A DNA stretch of 64,000 nt, from positions 1 through 64,000 of the forward strand of contig NZ_AJTZ01000003.1 in assembly GCF_000286075.1 (NCBI RefSeq), written 5' to 3'. The position numbers were made by a program, and so were the translations under genes. A model generated the notes under the pieces. It searched no databases. It saw only the letters and a program-made list of their open reading frames with translations, and was not told where the DNA came from. Positions within the stretch are counted from its first letter, which is position 1. Each line of letters opens with the position of its first letter. This document shows positions 38,332-48,981 of the stretch, piece by piece. The DNA is from Streptococcus ratti FA-1 = DSM 20564 (GTDB lineage: Bacteria > Bacillota > Bacilli > Lactobacillales > Streptococcaceae).

Positions 38332-39366
38332 TTAATTGTTTTTCAAGGTATCATAAATCTCATGCACCAATTGTTCGGTGTTGTCCCAGCCCAGACAGGG
38401 GTCTGTAATTGATTTTCCGAAAACTTCCGGTTCATCCTGACGGCCGTCTTCTAAATAAGACTCAATCATAAAGCCACGGACATATTTATTAATCTTATCA
38501 TTCCAATCACGGTTGATAAGCGTGTGGCGAACAATTCGCACCTGCTCCAAATAGTTTTTCCCTGAATTATCATGGTTGGTATCAATAACGATAAAAGGAT
38601 ATGACAGCCCCATATCTTCATATTGGTCAATCAATTTTAAGAGGATGTCATAATAGTAATTAGGCTCGTATTCACCATGTTCGTTGCTGCCGCCGCGCAA
38701 GATGACATGAGCTAAAGGATTGCCGTCTGTTTCCACCTCAGCACTGTTGTAGATAAAATTTTGTGAACTCTGAGCTGCGTGAATAGCATTCAGCATCACC
38801 TTGAGATTGCCGGAAGTCGGATTTTTCATACCAACAGAAACATCAATCCCAGAAGCTACAAAACGATGCTCCTGATCTTCAACCGAACGGGCACCAACAG
38901 CATGGTAAGAAACCAAATCATCAACTAAGACAAGATTGGACGGATAAAGCATCTCGTCAGCCGTTGTCAATCCTGTCTCAGTAATAACACGGTAATGAAG
39001 ATTGCGGACCGCATGAATACCGTTAATAAGATCTGGCAACTTAGAACTATTGGGCTGATGGATAAGCCCTTTGTAGCCGTCACCGTTAGTCCGAGGCTTA
39101 GCTGTATAGACACGCATGACAATAAAGATGCGGTCCTTGACTTCTTCCTGAAGTTTTGCCAAACGGTTGGCATATTCCAGCACCGCCTCTTCATTGTCCG
39201 ATGAACAAGGCCCCATGACCAAAAGGATACGGTCATCTTCGCCCTTGATAATCTTAGCCAGCTCAGCGTCACGCGCCTGCTTTCTGGCTAAATCCTTATC
39301 TTTCAGCTGCGTATCTGCTTTGATTTTAGAAATATCTATGGTTGTGCTTTTTTGATGAATCCCCAT
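38332..39366 (-). CDS. DAHP synthase (class I), second copy
   Basis: 3-deoxy-7-phosphoheptulonate synthase, the first step of aromatic amino-acid synthesis. The 344-residue AroF/G/H-type protein has RILLVMGPCSSDNEEAVLEYA, RTNGDGYKGL, GARSVEDQEHRFVASGID and the metal region FIVIDTNHDNSGKN. It follows the other DAHP synthase by one base and is closely similar to it, so it looks like a tandem duplicate. Which copy is sensitive to Phe or Tyr cannot be told here. Confidence 0.93.
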   Translation of the reverse strand: MGIHQKSTTIDISKIKADTQLKDKDLARKQARDAELAKIIKGEDDRILLVMGPCSSDNEEAVLEYANRLAKLQEEVKDRIFIVMRVYTAKPRTNGDGYKGLIHQPNSSKLPDLINGIHAVRNLHYRVITETGLTTADEMLYPSNLVLVDDLVSYHAVGARSVEDQEHRFVASGIDVSVGMKNPTSGNLKVMLNAIHAAQSSQNFIYNSAEVETDGNPLAHVILRGGSNEHGEYEPNYYYDILLKLIDQYEDMGLSYPFIVIDTNHDNSGKNYLEQVRIVRHTLINRDWNDKINKYVRGFMIESYLEDGRQDEPEVFGKSITDPCLGWDNTEQLVHEIYDTLKNN

Positions 39367-39367
39367 T

Positions 39368-40399
39368 TTATTTTCCCAAAGTATCGTAAATTTCGTGAAC
39401 TAATTGTTCAGTGTTGTCCCAGCCCAGACACGGGTCTGTGATTGATTTTCCGAAAACTTCCGGTTCGTTTTGGCGGCCGTCTTCTAAGTAAGATTCAATC
39501 ATAAAACCGCGGACGTATTTATTAATCTTGTCATTCCAGTCACGGTTGATAAGAGTCTGGCGAACAATTCGCACCTGTTCCAAATAGTTTTTCCCTGAAT
39601 TATCATGGTTGGTATCAATAACGATGAAAGGATTTTCCAAGCCCATCTTTTCATATTGTTCGATGGTATCTAAGACGTTATCATAGTAGTAATTTGGAAT
39701 ATTTTTGCCGTATTCATTAACACCGCCGCGCAAAATAGCATGGGTCAAAGGATTGCCGCTGGTTTCGACTTCTTCTCCATTAAAGAGGAAAGACTGTTTA
39801 TTTTGAGCCGCATAAATACCGTTAAACATAATATTCAGGTTACCGGATGTTGGATTTTTCATTCCTGTCGGAACGTCAATTCCGGAAGCCACAAAACGGT
39901 GCTGCTGATCCTCAACCGAACGGGCACCGACAGCTATATAAGACACCAAATCCTCGATCAAAGGTAGATTTTCAGGATAGAGCATTTCATCTGCTGTTGT
40001 CATCCCTGTTTCTGTAATCACACGGTAATGAAGGTTGCGAACAGCCATAATCCCATTAATCAGGCTTGGTGCTTCTCCTGTATTAGGCTGATGCACCATT
40101 CCCTTATAGCCGTCACCATTGGTTCTAGGTTTAGCCGTATAGACGCGCATAACCATAAACACACGGTCCTTGACTTCTTCCTGCAGCTTTGCTAAGCGTT
40201 TAGCATACTCAAGAACAGCTTCTTCATTATCTGAGGAGCAGGGACCGATAATTAAAAGCAGGCGGTCATCTTCTCCTTTAATGATTGCTTCCAGCTCACG
40301 ATCGCGAGCTTCTTTTTTGTCCAAAGCGTCGCCTGTCAATTGTGACAGGCTGCGGACTTCTTCAACATTAATTTTATCACTGGTTGCTTTAAAAGACAT
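39368..40399 (-). CDS. DAHP synthase (class I), first copy
   Basis: Same reaction as the adjacent paralogue. The 343-residue protein begins MSFKATSDKINVEEVRSL after GGGAGAATAAC; the longer open frame to 40441 would overlap secA and is rejected. Motifs are LLLIIGPCSSDNEEAVLEYA, GARSVEDQQHRFVASGID and FIVIDTNHDNSGKN. The two copies diverge most at the N terminus, where feedback inhibitors bind in this class. secA ends 17 bp upstream, so read-through from secA is possible. Confidence 0.94.
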   Translation of the reverse strand: MSFKATSDKINVEEVRSLSQLTGDALDKKEARDRELEAIIKGEDDRLLLIIGPCSSDNEEAVLEYAKRLAKLQEEVKDRVFMVMRVYTAKPRTNGDGYKGMVHQPNTGEAPSLINGIMAVRNLHYRVITETGMTTADEMLYPENLPLIEDLVSYIAVGARSVEDQQHRFVASGIDVPTGMKNPTSGNLNIMFNGIYAAQNKQSFLFNGEEVETSGNPLTHAILRGGVNEYGKNIPNYYYDNVLDTIEQYEKMGLENPFIVIDTNHDNSGKNYLEQVRIVRQTLINRDWNDKINKYVRGFMIESYLEDGRQNEPEVFGKSITDPCLGWDNTEQLVHEIYDTLGK

Positions 40400-40416
40400 T
40401 GTTATTCTCCCACTTT

Positions 40417-42939
40417 TTAAAATCGTTTGCGGCCATGACAATTCTTAAACTTTTTGCCCGAACCGCACGGACACTTATCATTGCGGCCGACACCTTTAAA
40501 AATAGGATCTTGCTGAGCCGCTGTTCCAGATTGGGCTGAAATATTTTGTTGGGCAGTTGTTCTGCTTTCAACCTCTTTTTCACGTTCCTGTTCATGAATT
40601 TGTGCTTTCATCATCGTACGTGTCACATCAAATTCAATAGCACCAATCATGTCCTGGAACATTCTAAAGCCTTCTGACTGGTATTCAACGATAGGATTGT
40701 TCTGCGCATAGCCGCGCAAACCAACCGAACTTCTAAGCTGATCCAAGGCATCAATATGGTCAGTCCATTTATTGTCAACGACCATCAGGATAAGTACCTT
40801 TTGGAACTCACGAACAGCTTCTTCATCACGAAGCTTAGAAATTTGATGGTCGTAATTTTTAAGAGCTGCATCATAAAGCAGATCCTTAATATCATCATAC
40901 TTCAGATCTTCGATATCGTGTAAGCTGATTGAATCTTCGGGCAGCAGATTGGTTTTAGCAAAATTAAGAATAGCATCGAGACTTTCCTTGCGGTCCAAGC
41001 GGCTGTGAGCCTCCACTGTACGCTCAATTGTCCGCTTAATCATAGCCTTAATTTCCGGAGCCAGGTCTCGCTCAGCGGTGATGACATCGTAACGCTCAGC
41101 ATAGATAATCTCGCGCTGCTCACGCATGACATCATCGTATTGGAGGACTTGTTTCCGCGTGTCATAATTGTTACCTTCAACCCGCTTTTGAGCAGATTCA
41201 ACTTGATTGGTCAGCATACGCGATTTGATAACCACATCACTGTCTTCTTCAATAAAGCGGTCAAGAAAAGCCTTGATACGTTCCGAACCAAAGCGACGCA
41301 TCAATTCATCCTCTAATGAAAGATAAAATTGCGACTCACCAGGGTCACCCTGACGTCCCGAACGCCCACGCAGCTGATTGTCAATCCGGCGGCTTTCGTG
41401 GCGTTCTGTACCGATAACACAAAGACCTCCAAGCTCGCGTACACCTTCACCCAACTTAATATCAGTCCCGCGACCAGCCATATTGGTAGCAATGGTAACC
41501 GCACCGCGCTGACCAGCATTCATAATAATCTGAGCTTCTTTAAAGTGATTTTTGGCATTAAGAACTTCATGAGGGATACCTGCCTGAGTCAGCATTTTTG
41601 AAATGAGATCTGAAGTTTCAACCGCAACAGTACCGACCAAAACTGGCTGCCCTTCCTCATGGCGGGCCTTGACATCAGCAATAACTGCCTTAAACTTAGA
41701 CTCAAGCGTTGGATAGAGCAAATCTTGATGATCAATACGAGCTACCGGACGGTTAGTTGGAATCGGAATGACACGCATGTTATAGATTTCGCGGAATTCC
41801 TCTTCTTCTGTCTTAGCAGTACCGGTCATACCGGCCAGCTTCTTGTACATCCGAAACATGTTTTGGTAGGTGATAGAGGCACTGGTCTTTGATTCATCCT
41901 GAATCGATACACCTTCTTTAGCTTCGATCGCCTGATGAAGTCCGTCAGAAAAACGGCGTCCTTCCATTGTCCGCCCGGTAAATTGGTCAACGATAAGAAT
42001 TTCCTGATCTTCACTAACCACATAGTCAATGTCCAGCAGCATAATGTAATTGGCACGCAAGGCATTATCAATGTAGTGCGTCAAGGCAACATTTTCAATA
42101 TCGTAGAGATTGTCTAAATGAAAGTAGGCTTCTGCCTTATCGATCCCGGAATCCTTAAGGCCGATAGTTTTCGTCGGTGTATCAATAGCATAATCATCTT
42201 CTGATAATGTCTTTACAAAACTATCTGCACGGTGATAAAGCTGATTTGTTTCTGTACTGACAGGACCTGAAACAATCAGCGGAGTTCTCGCTTCGTCAAT
42301 CAGAACCGAGTCAACCTCATCGACCAGCGCAAAATTAAGCGGCCGCTGCACCATATTTTCCTTGCGGACTACCATGTTATCACGCAGATAGTCAAAACCG
42401 ATTTCAGCATTGGTTGAATAGGTAATATCGCAATTATAAGCTTCACGTTTTTCACTAGAAGATTTGGCTGCCAAATTGATTCCGACAGACAGACCTAACC
42501 ATGAATAGAGCTCTCCCATTTCAGTAGCATCACGCGTTGCCAAGTATTCATTGACAGTAACAACATGGACACCTTCGCCGGCAAGAGCATTGAGATAAAC
42601 AGGCATTGTCGCTGTCAGGGTTTTTCCTTCCCCTGTCTTCATTTCAGGAACATCACCGTGGTGAAGCACCACACCGCCCATGATTTGTACACGGTAAGGA
42701 TAGAGTCCTAAAACGCGTTTTGAAGCTTCACGAACAACAGCAAACGCTTCAGGCAGCAAATCATCTAAAGTTTCACCATTTTGATAGCGCTCTTTAAATT
42801 CCTCAGTCTTTGCTTGGAGTTTTTCATCTGAAAGAGCCTCCATTTCACCAGCATAACTTTCAACTTTTTTTGCTATTTTTGCTAATTTTCTTACTTCGCC
42901 TTTATCATTTTCAATGACAGTGCGCAGAATATTTGCCAT
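40417..42939 (-). CDS. secA: Preprotein translocase ATPase SecA
   Basis: Motor of the general secretion pathway. The 840-residue protein has Walker [15 protein letters not shown], Walker [16 protein letters not shown], the helicase-like GTDIKLG and [13 protein letters not shown] motifs, and the C-terminal zinc-binding tail [17 protein letters not shown]. Full length; the canonical SecA rather than an accessory SecA2. Confidence 0.97.
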   Translation of the reverse strand: MANILRTVIENDKGEVRKLAKIAKKVESYAGEMEALSDEKLQAKTEEFKERYQNGETLDDLLPEAFAVVREASKRVLGLYPYRVQIMGGVVLHHGDVPEMKTGEGKTLTATMPVYLNALAGEGVHVVTVNEYLATRDATEMGELYSWLGLSVGINLAAKSSSEKREAYNCDITYSTNAEIGFDYLRDNMVVRKENMVQRPLNFALVDEVDSVLIDEARTPLIVSGPVSTETNQLYHRADSFVKTLSEDDYAIDTPTKTIGLKDSGIDKAEAYFHLDNLYDIENVALTHYIDNALRANYIMLLDIDYVVSEDQEILIVDQFTGRTMEGRRFSDGLHQAIEAKEGVSIQDESKTSASITYQNMFRMYKKLAGMTGTAKTEEEEFREIYNMRVIPIPTNRPVARIDHQDLLYPTLESKFKAVIADVKARHEEGQPVLVGTVAVETSDLISKMLTQAGIPHEVLNAKNHFKEAQIIMNAGQRGAVTIATNMAGRGTDIKLGEGVRELGGLCVIGTERHESRRIDNQLRGRSGRQGDPGESQFYLSLEDELMRRFGSERIKAFLDRFIEEDSDVVIKSRMLTNQVESAQKRVEGNNYDTRKQVLQYDDVMREQREIIYAERYDVITAERDLAPEIKAMIKRTIERTVEAHSRLDRKESLDAILNFAKTNLLPEDSISLHDIEDLKYDDIKDLLYDAALKNYDHQISKLRDEEAVREFQKVLILMVVDNKWTDHIDALDQLRSSVGLRGYAQNNPIVEYQSEGFRMFQDMIGAIEFDVTRTMMKAQIHEQEREKEVESRTTAQQNISAQSGTAAQQDPIFKGVGRNDKCPCGSGKKFKNCHGRKRF

Positions 42940-43082
42940 TCTATATCCTTTCGATAGTATTATCGTTTTATTTTATCACAAATACAGCCCATATTCAAGA
43001 ATCAGGCTGATGTTTAAAGGGCTAAAAATAGGATGGGCATAAACTCACTTTATAACAAAAAGACAATGACTGCTCATAATAG

Positions 43083-43129
43083 AAAAGGCTTAAAATCAAT
43101 GTTTTAGAGAACTTGATTTTAAGCCTTTT
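43083..43129. terminator. Strong bidirectional terminator between secA and manA
   Basis: Perfect 17-bp inverted repeat, aaaaggcttaaaatcaa (43083-43099) and its complement (43113-43129). T-runs occur on both strands. It lies downstream of manA and upstream of secA. Confidence 0.85.
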
Positions 43130-43183
43130 GATTATTTTAGGAGCTTTTGCCCTACTGCTTAGACAAACTGAACTTTTCCTCTT

Positions 43184-44131
43184 TTATTCATTTGAATGAC
43201 TGGCAATCATTTCCAAATCACCATCAAATTGCCAAGATTTAACATCGTTCGGCAGGATAAAATGATCACCTTTTTTTAGTGCGTAACTTTCTAAACCAAC
43301 CTTAAGCTGCCCCTGACCAGCAAGCACACTGACTAAAAGATAAGGAGCCGTTTGCTCCATTCTGACGGAACCATTAATCTGCCACTTATAAACAGTAAAG
43401 AAAGGACTTGAAACCAAGACTGTTGTTTCAATATCTTGCAGCGCTAAACAAGCTGGTGTTGAATTCATGGGCTTGCCAATTGTCAAAACATCAATGGACT
43501 GTTCGATATGGAGTTTCCGCTTTCGTCCTTGAGCATCTTTGCGATCAAAATCATAAACGCGGTAAGTAGTATCGCTTGATTGCTGTGTCTCCAAAATCAT
43601 GATTCCCTTGCCGATAGCATGCATAGTACCACTAGGGACATAGAAGAAATCCCCTGCCTTAACAGGAATTTTTGTCAAAAGACGGTCCCAATCGCCTGAC
43701 GCAATCATCTGACGCAAGTCTTCTTTAGATTTAGCATGATGTCCATAGATAATCTCGGCTCCTTCTTCAGCTGAAATGACATACCAACACTCAGTTTTTC
43801 CTAATTCACCTTCGTGCGCCAAAGCATAAGTATCATCAGGATGAACCTGAACGCTCAGCCAATCGTTAGCATCTAAGATTTTAGTCAAAAGCGGAAAAAC
43901 CGGACTCTTACTATTGGCAAATAAGTCTCTGTGCTCTGCATACAGTTTGTCCAGCGGCATTCCCTTATAGCGGCCGTTTTTAACAAGAGACACACCATTG
44001 GGGTGAGCTGAAATCGCCCAGTATTCTCCTGTCCTTTCACTAGGAATATCATAACCGAATTCTTTTTTTAAACGGTTGCCGCCCCAAATTTTTTCATGCA
44101 TTTGTGATTGCAAAAACAAAGGTTCAGCCAT
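43184..44131 (-). CDS. manA: Mannose-6-phosphate isomerase, class I
   Basis: Interconverts mannose-6-phosphate and fructose-6-phosphate. The 315-residue protein has the zinc cupin sites VQVHPDD and KTECWYVI, and FFYVPSGTMHAIGKGIMILETQQSSDTTYR. ATG 44131 follows AGGAGAAAATGTA; the ATG at 44149 is rejected because it overlaps that ribosome site. It lies downstream of scrK, putting fructose-6-phosphate enzymes together. Confidence 0.94.
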   Translation of the reverse strand: MAEPLFLQSQMHEKIWGGNRLKKEFGYDIPSERTGEYWAISAHPNGVSLVKNGRYKGMPLDKLYAEHRDLFANSKSPVFPLLTKILDANDWLSVQVHPDDTYALAHEGELGKTECWYVISAEEGAEIIYGHHAKSKEDLRQMIASGDWDRLLTKIPVKAGDFFYVPSGTMHAIGKGIMILETQQSSDTTYRVYDFDRKDAQGRKRKLHIEQSIDVLTIGKPMNSTPACLALQDIETTVLVSSPFFTVYKWQINGSVRMEQTAPYLLVSVLAGQGQLKVGLESYALKKGDHFILPNDVKSWQFDGDLEMIASHSNE

Positions 44132-44293
44132 TACATTTTCTCCTGTCATTTTTTCTCATTATATCACATTTTTTTAGCAAAAGAAAAAGACGCTGAGCAA
44201 ACTCGCTTTAAACATCCAAGTTCTCACTGTGTCAAAAAAGTAACTGAGTAGGAAGAGCTGTTTACGCGCAATTGCTTCGCTTTTTTTAGTATC

Positions 44294-45175
44294 TTAACGT
44301 TCAGATATTTTCTTAGCCAAAGCAAAGTTACCAAAAGTTGCTGAGCCATTTTCAGCAATAGCTGGCGTTACAATATAATCTTCAAGATCTGGCACTGGCA
44401 GATATCCGTTCAATAGAGAATCAAATTTTTCCCGAACACGTTTAAGCATGTGTGGCTGTGCCATAACACCGCCACCAAATACGATTACCTGTGGACGATA
44501 AAGTAGCGTTGCCTGAACTGCAGCTTGTGCAATATAATAAGCCTGAACATCCCAAACATCAGAGTTCTTCTCAATCAGCTCCCCACGAATACCCGTACGT
44601 GCTTCAAGCGAGGGACCGGCAGCCATACCTTCTAAACATCCTCTATGGAAAGGACAAACACCTGTAAACTCATGTGCAACATCATGCGGATGAAGTGAGA
44701 CATAGGTGTGACCAGCTTCTGTGTGACCACTTCCACCAATGAACTCCCCACGTTGAATAGCTCCTGCACCGATACCTGTACCAATGGTATAATAAACCAA
44801 GCTATCCACACCCTTGCGCACTAAAGTTTCCCCATAAGCAGAACTATTAACATCCGTTGTAAAATAGAAAGGAATTTTGAAATCCTTGGCAATTAAACCA
44901 ACTAGATCAACGTTAGCCCAATTTGGTTTTGGTGTTGAGGTGATGTAACCATAGGTATCTGAATTTTCATCAATATCAATCGGACCAAATGAACCGATAG
45001 CAACCGCTGCTAATTGGTCCTCAAAACGTTTAAAGAAAGCAACTGTCTTTTCAACCGTTTCATAAGGCGTTGTTGTAGGAAATTGTACTTTTTCCACCAC
45101 TTCAAAATTTTCATCACCAACGGCACAGACAAATTTTGTACCTCCAGCTTCCACGCTGCCATATAATTTAGACAT
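44294..45175 (-). CDS. scrK: Fructokinase (ROK family)
   Basis: Phosphorylates fructose released from sucrose-6-phosphate. The 293-residue ROK protein has GSVEAGGTKFVCAVGDE, the catalytic region YTIGTGIGAGAIQRGEFIGG, the zinc motif CPFHRGCLEGMAAGPSLEARTG and VIVFGGGVM. It has its own ribosome site (GAGGTTT). A terminator separates it from scrA, so it is probably transcribed separately. Confidence 0.94.
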   Translation of the reverse strand: MSKLYGSVEAGGTKFVCAVGDENFEVVEKVQFPTTTPYETVEKTVAFFKRFEDQLAAVAIGSFGPIDIDENSDTYGYITSTPKPNWANVDLVGLIAKDFKIPFYFTTDVNSSAYGETLVRKGVDSLVYYTIGTGIGAGAIQRGEFIGGSGHTEAGHTYVSLHPHDVAHEFTGVCPFHRGCLEGMAAGPSLEARTGIRGELIEKNSDVWDVQAYYIAQAAVQATLLYRPQVIVFGGGVMAQPHMLKRVREKFDSLLNGYLPVPDLEDYIVTPAIAENGSATFGNFALAKKISER

Positions 45176-45329
45176 AGTAAACCTCGAATCTTTTTTGCTT
45201 CAATATCCAGTAGCTGCCCCTGCCTGCAAAAGCACCATTCTATAGGGAACTACTTTTTTTATTATACCATAATTAAAGGAACTGCTGAGAAAGAATTCTG
45301 CTTTTAATCTGGCAGAATAAAAATAAAAG

Positions 45330-45361
45330 GCTGAGGCTAGTATATGTGTACTAACCCCAGC
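45330..45361 (-). terminator. Rho-independent terminator of scrA
   Basis: Minus-strand stem GCTGGGGTTAGT / ACTAGCCTCAGC followed by CTTTTATTTTT, 8 bp after the scrA stop codon. Confidence 0.82.
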
Positions 45362-45369
45362 AAAAGCTG

Positions 45370-47352
45370 TTATTTTTTAACTTCCAGCAAGTTGTCGCCA
45401 ACTTCCACTGTCCCTGAAGAAACAGGTGAAACTGATGTATAATCTGCTGTGTTAGTAATGATAAACATCGTTGTATCGTCAAGACCGGCTTGTGCAATCT
45501 TAGCACTGTCAAATGTTCCCAGAACATCGCCTTTTTTAACCTTTTGATCAGCTTTTACTTTCTGGTCAAAGCCATCGCCATTCATAGATACTGTATCAAT
45601 ACCGATATGAATCAGAATTTCTGCTCCCTTATCAGATTTAATACCGTAGGCATGACCTGTGTCAAATGCGATTTGAATTGTACCGTCAACCGGTGCATAG
45701 ACCGTGTTGCCGCTAGGTTTGACAGCAACACCTTTACCCATAGCTTCGCTGGAGAAGACGGGATCACTTACAGATTTAAGGTCTACGACTTCACCCGCAA
45801 GAGGAGCTGCCAGAATTTCGTCAGCCACTGCTGCTTCTTGTTTTACAGGAGCTGCGGCAGCATCAGTGGTATCAGCTGCAACTGAACCGTGTTCTTCCAC
45901 ATCAGCTTCAGCAGCTGCAACAGCTGCTTCAACCTCGAAGACTTGAGCTTCTTTAGTTTTACCATAGTAATACGTGATAGCAAAAGCAATAGCAAATGAA
46001 ATCACTTCACAAATCAGATAAAATGGAATTGATTTAGGATTGATAGAGATAAGACCGAGTATACCGGCTGAACCCAATGATACAGCAATAACATTAAAGA
46101 GTCCTGCGATAGCTGCAGCGATAGCTGAACCTATCAAGGCACAGAAGAATGGGAAGCGGTATTTGAGGTTAACCCCAAAGACAGCAGGTTCTGTAATACC
46201 GAGCAAAGCAGAAATACCAGCTGAACTTGACAAACCTTTTGTTTTAGAATTCTTAGTCAAGAAGAAAATGGCAAAGGCTGCAGCTGCTTGAGCCATATTG
46301 GCCATTGAAGCGACAACAAAGATGAAGTCTCCTGAACCTTGTCCGGCTTTATAAGAATTAAGCAAGATTGTTTCAAATGCTGGGAAGGACTGGTGAAGAC
46401 CTGTAACAACAATTGGTGTATAGAAAGCACCGAAGATACCCATACCAAGGAATCCTAAAGTATTATACAGCCAAACCAGACCGTTTGCTACCCAGTCAGA
46501 TACCTGACCGAAGACCGGACCAATCAGAGCAAAGGTTAAGAAACCTGTGATGATCATAGTGAAGAGCGGCGTAAAGGTAAAGTCAACTGCTGAATGCAGG
46601 TGTTTGTGGAACCATTTTTCAATGATACACATAACCCAAACGGCGATAATCGCTGGAATGACTTGGGAAGTGTATTGAGCGGCATGCAAATGCCATCCAA
46701 AGAAGTTCCAATCAAGCGTTGTTCCTGCTGCTTTTACGATAACTTCATTCAACTCTTGCGAACACATCATAAGTCCGAGGGCTGCCCCTAAGAATTGATT
46801 ACCACCGAAGCGTTTGGAAGTTGAGATACCAAGTAAGACTGGCATGTAAATAAATGGCGCATCTGATAAGACTGTCAGCATGTCAGAGATACCAGAAACT
46901 TGTGGGAATTGTTGAATCAATGATTGGGAACCAAACAGGCCTTCTGATTTGAAGATATTGTTAACCGCCATCAAAAGACCACCTGCAACAAGGGCAGGAA
47001 TGATTGGTACAAAGATTTCAGACAAAACCTTGATGAAAGCCATAACTGGATTTGGTTTGTGACCTTCGGCTGCAATCTTCTTCACATCTTCAGTAGAAAC
47101 TTCCTTCAGACCCGCTTGTTTGATCAACTCAGCATAAACATGGTTAACATCACCAGCCCCAATGATGACTTGGTATTGACCATCCATTTTAAAAGTCCCT
47201 TTAACATCAGAATTGTTGTCAAGAGCTTGTTGGTTAACCTTCGTATCATCTTTTAAAACGAGACGAAGACGAGTGGCACAGTGTGCACCAGCGACGAGAT
47301 TATCTTTACCGACAGCTGCGATGACTTCGCTAGCTACTTTGCCATAATCCAT
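45370..47352 (-). CDS. scrA: Sucrose-specific PTS enzyme IIBCA
   Basis: Imports sucrose and phosphorylates it to sucrose-6-phosphate. The 660-residue protein is ordered IIB (Cys in [12 protein letters not shown]), a polytopic IIC (about residues 105-465), an Ala/Glu-rich linker and IIA (His in [18 protein letters not shown]). ATG 47352 is preferred; a TTG two codons upstream is closer to AAAGGAG and also possible. It is divergent from scrB across a shared operator region. Confidence 0.95.
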   Translation of the reverse strand: MDYGKVASEVIAAVGKDNLVAGAHCATRLRLVLKDDTKVNQQALDNNSDVKGTFKMDGQYQVIIGAGDVNHVYAELIKQAGLKEVSTEDVKKIAAEGHKPNPVMAFIKVLSEIFVPIIPALVAGGLLMAVNNIFKSEGLFGSQSLIQQFPQVSGISDMLTVLSDAPFIYMPVLLGISTSKRFGGNQFLGAALGLMMCSQELNEVIVKAAGTTLDWNFFGWHLHAAQYTSQVIPAIIAVWVMCIIEKWFHKHLHSAVDFTFTPLFTMIITGFLTFALIGPVFGQVSDWVANGLVWLYNTLGFLGMGIFGAFYTPIVVTGLHQSFPAFETILLNSYKAGQGSGDFIFVVASMANMAQAAAAFAIFFLTKNSKTKGLSSSAGISALLGITEPAVFGVNLKYRFPFFCALIGSAIAAAIAGLFNVIAVSLGSAGILGLISINPKSIPFYLICEVISFAIAFAITYYYGKTKEAQVFEVEAAVAAAEADVEEHGSVAADTTDAAAAPVKQEAAVADEILAAPLAGEVVDLKSVSDPVFSSEAMGKGVAVKPSGNTVYAPVDGTIQIAFDTGHAYGIKSDKGAEILIHIGIDTVSMNGDGFDQKVKADQKVKKGDVLGTFDSAKIAQAGLDDTTMFIITNTADYTSVSPVSSGTVEVGDNLLEVKK

Positions 47353-47378
47353 TTGCAAAAAACTCCTTTAATTTTTTG

Positions 47379-47520
47379 ATTTTTGAAAGCGTTTTTTTAC
47401 TTTCCACGCTTTATATTTTATCATTTTTTCATAATATGTCAATCGTTTTACATAAAAAAGTCACTTTTTGCAGTAAAATATTGATTTTTAAGAAGAAAAC
47501 GTCTAGTATATAATATAGAA
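47379..47520. promoter_or_regulatory. scrA-scrB divergent control region
   Basis: For scrA (minus), TTGACA (47438-47443), 16 bp, TAAAAT. For scrB (plus), a TATAAT lies near 47510 with no good -35. The 18-bp imperfect palindrome atgtcaatcgttttacat (47436-47453, 7 of 9 pairs, central CG) covers the scrA -35 and fits a LacI-family ScrR operator. A partial cre, TGAAAGCGTTTTTT, lies near 47384. Confidence 0.6.
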
Positions 47521-47538
47521 TTATATGATGGAGGCACT

Positions 47539-48978
47539 ATGTCATTAACAACTGAACAAAAGTACAAACCTTATGATAAATGGACAGAGGAAGAGGTTCA
47601 GAAAATTAAAGAAAATGCTGCTAGTTCCCCTTGGCATACGGTATTTCATGTTGAACCGGCCTATGGTCTTCTCAATGATCCCAATGGCTTCTCCTATTTT
47701 AAAGGAAAGTGGCAGCTCTTTTACCAGTATTTCCCATTTGGTGCTGCTCACGGTCTCAAGTCCTGGGTACAGACAGAGTCAACCGACTTAATCCATTTTA
47801 AAGAGACAGGAACAATTTTATACCCGGATACATCCTTGGACAGCCACGGAATGTACTCAGGTTCTGCCATGCAGTTTGGCGATAAACTGTTCATCTTTTA
47901 TACAGGCAATGTCCGCGATGAAAACTGGGTGCGGCATACCTATCAAAATGGCGGTTTGCTCGACAGCAGCGGACATTTAGAAAAAGTCCCTCAAACGCTG
48001 ATTGCTAAGCCAGATGATGTGACTGAACATTTTCGTGACCCGCAGATTTTCTTCTACAAGGGTGACTACTACGCTATTATCGGTGCTCAAAGCCTTGATA
48101 AAAAAGGATTTATCAAGCTTTATAAGGCTTTGAACAACAGTTATAAAGAATGGGCTTTTGTAGGGGATCTGGACTTTGACAACGATGCCACCTCTTACAT
48201 GATTGAATGTCCTAATCTAGTTTTTGTAGACGACCAGCCGGTTCTTCTTTACTGTCCTCAGGGGCTGGACAAAAAGGTCATTAGCTATGACAATATTTAT
48301 CCAAACATGTATAAAATAGGTCAAACGTTTGACACAGAAAAGGCCGCCCTCATCAACCCTTCTGAGATTCACAATTTAGATTATGGCTTTGAAGTCTATG
48401 CAACCCAAGCCTTCAACGCACCTAACGGCCAGGCCTTGTCTATCAGCTGGATCGGACTGCCGGATGTGGAATATCCAACCGATAAATATGATTACCAAGG
48501 AGCCATGAGCCTGGTCAAAGAACTGACGATTAAAGACGGAAAATTGTACCAATATCCTGTTGATGCCATTACCAGCCTGCGTCAGGAAGAAAAAACTTTT
48601 ACCAATATGAGCTCAACCAACAATACTTATGAGCTGGAGCTGACCTTTGACAAGGACAGCCGCAGTGAAATTATTTTATTTGCTGACCAAAATGGCAGGG
48701 GCTTATCGGTAGTTGTCGATACTAAAAAAGGAGAGATTCTGCTGGATCGCTCCCAGGCAGGAGAGCAGTATGCTCTTGAATACGGTACAACTCGTTCCTG
48801 TGCGATTGACAATGAAGTTACAACTGCAAATATTTTCATCGATAAATCAATTTTTGAAATTTTCATCAATAAGGGAGAAAAAGTATTTACAGGCCGTGTC
48901 TTCCCACATGCAGACCAGAATGGTATCGTTATCAAGCAGGGACAGCCAATTGGTAAGTACTTTGAATTAAACTATTAA
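47539..48978 (+). CDS. scrB: Sucrose-6-phosphate hydrolase (GH32)
   Basis: Splits sucrose-6-phosphate into glucose-6-phosphate and fructose. The 479-residue GH32 protein has the nucleophile motif LLNDPNGFSYF, the transition-state motif FRDPQIFF and the acid/base motif ECPNLVF, with a C-terminal beta-sandwich (IFIDKSIFEIFINKGEKVFTGRVFP). The ribosome site is GGAGG. scrR follows after 3 bp. Confidence 0.95.
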   Translation: MSLTTEQKYKPYDKWTEEEVQKIKENAASSPWHTVFHVEPAYGLLNDPNGFSYFKGKWQLFYQYFPFGAAHGLKSWVQTESTDLIHFKETGTILYPDTSLDSHGMYSGSAMQFGDKLFIFYTGNVRDENWVRHTYQNGGLLDSSGHLEKVPQTLIAKPDDVTEHFRDPQIFFYKGDYYAIIGAQSLDKKGFIKLYKALNNSYKEWAFVGDLDFDNDATSYMIECPNLVFVDDQPVLLYCPQGLDKKVISYDNIYPNMYKIGQTFDTEKAALINPSEIHNLDYGFEVYATQAFNAPNGQALSISWIGLPDVEYPTDKYDYQGAMSLVKELTIKDGKLYQYPVDAITSLRQEEKTFTNMSSTNNTYELELTFDKDSRSEIILFADQNGRGLSVVVDTKKGEILLDRSQAGEQYALEYGTTRSCAIDNEVTTANIFIDKSIFEIFINKGEKVFTGRVFPHADQNGIVIKQGQPIGKYFELNY

Positions 48979-48981
48979 CTT

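Noticed and set aside
40400..40441. Longer N terminus for the first DAHP synthase
   Set aside because: It would overlap the end of secA; ATG 40399 has GGGAG upstream and starts the conserved part.
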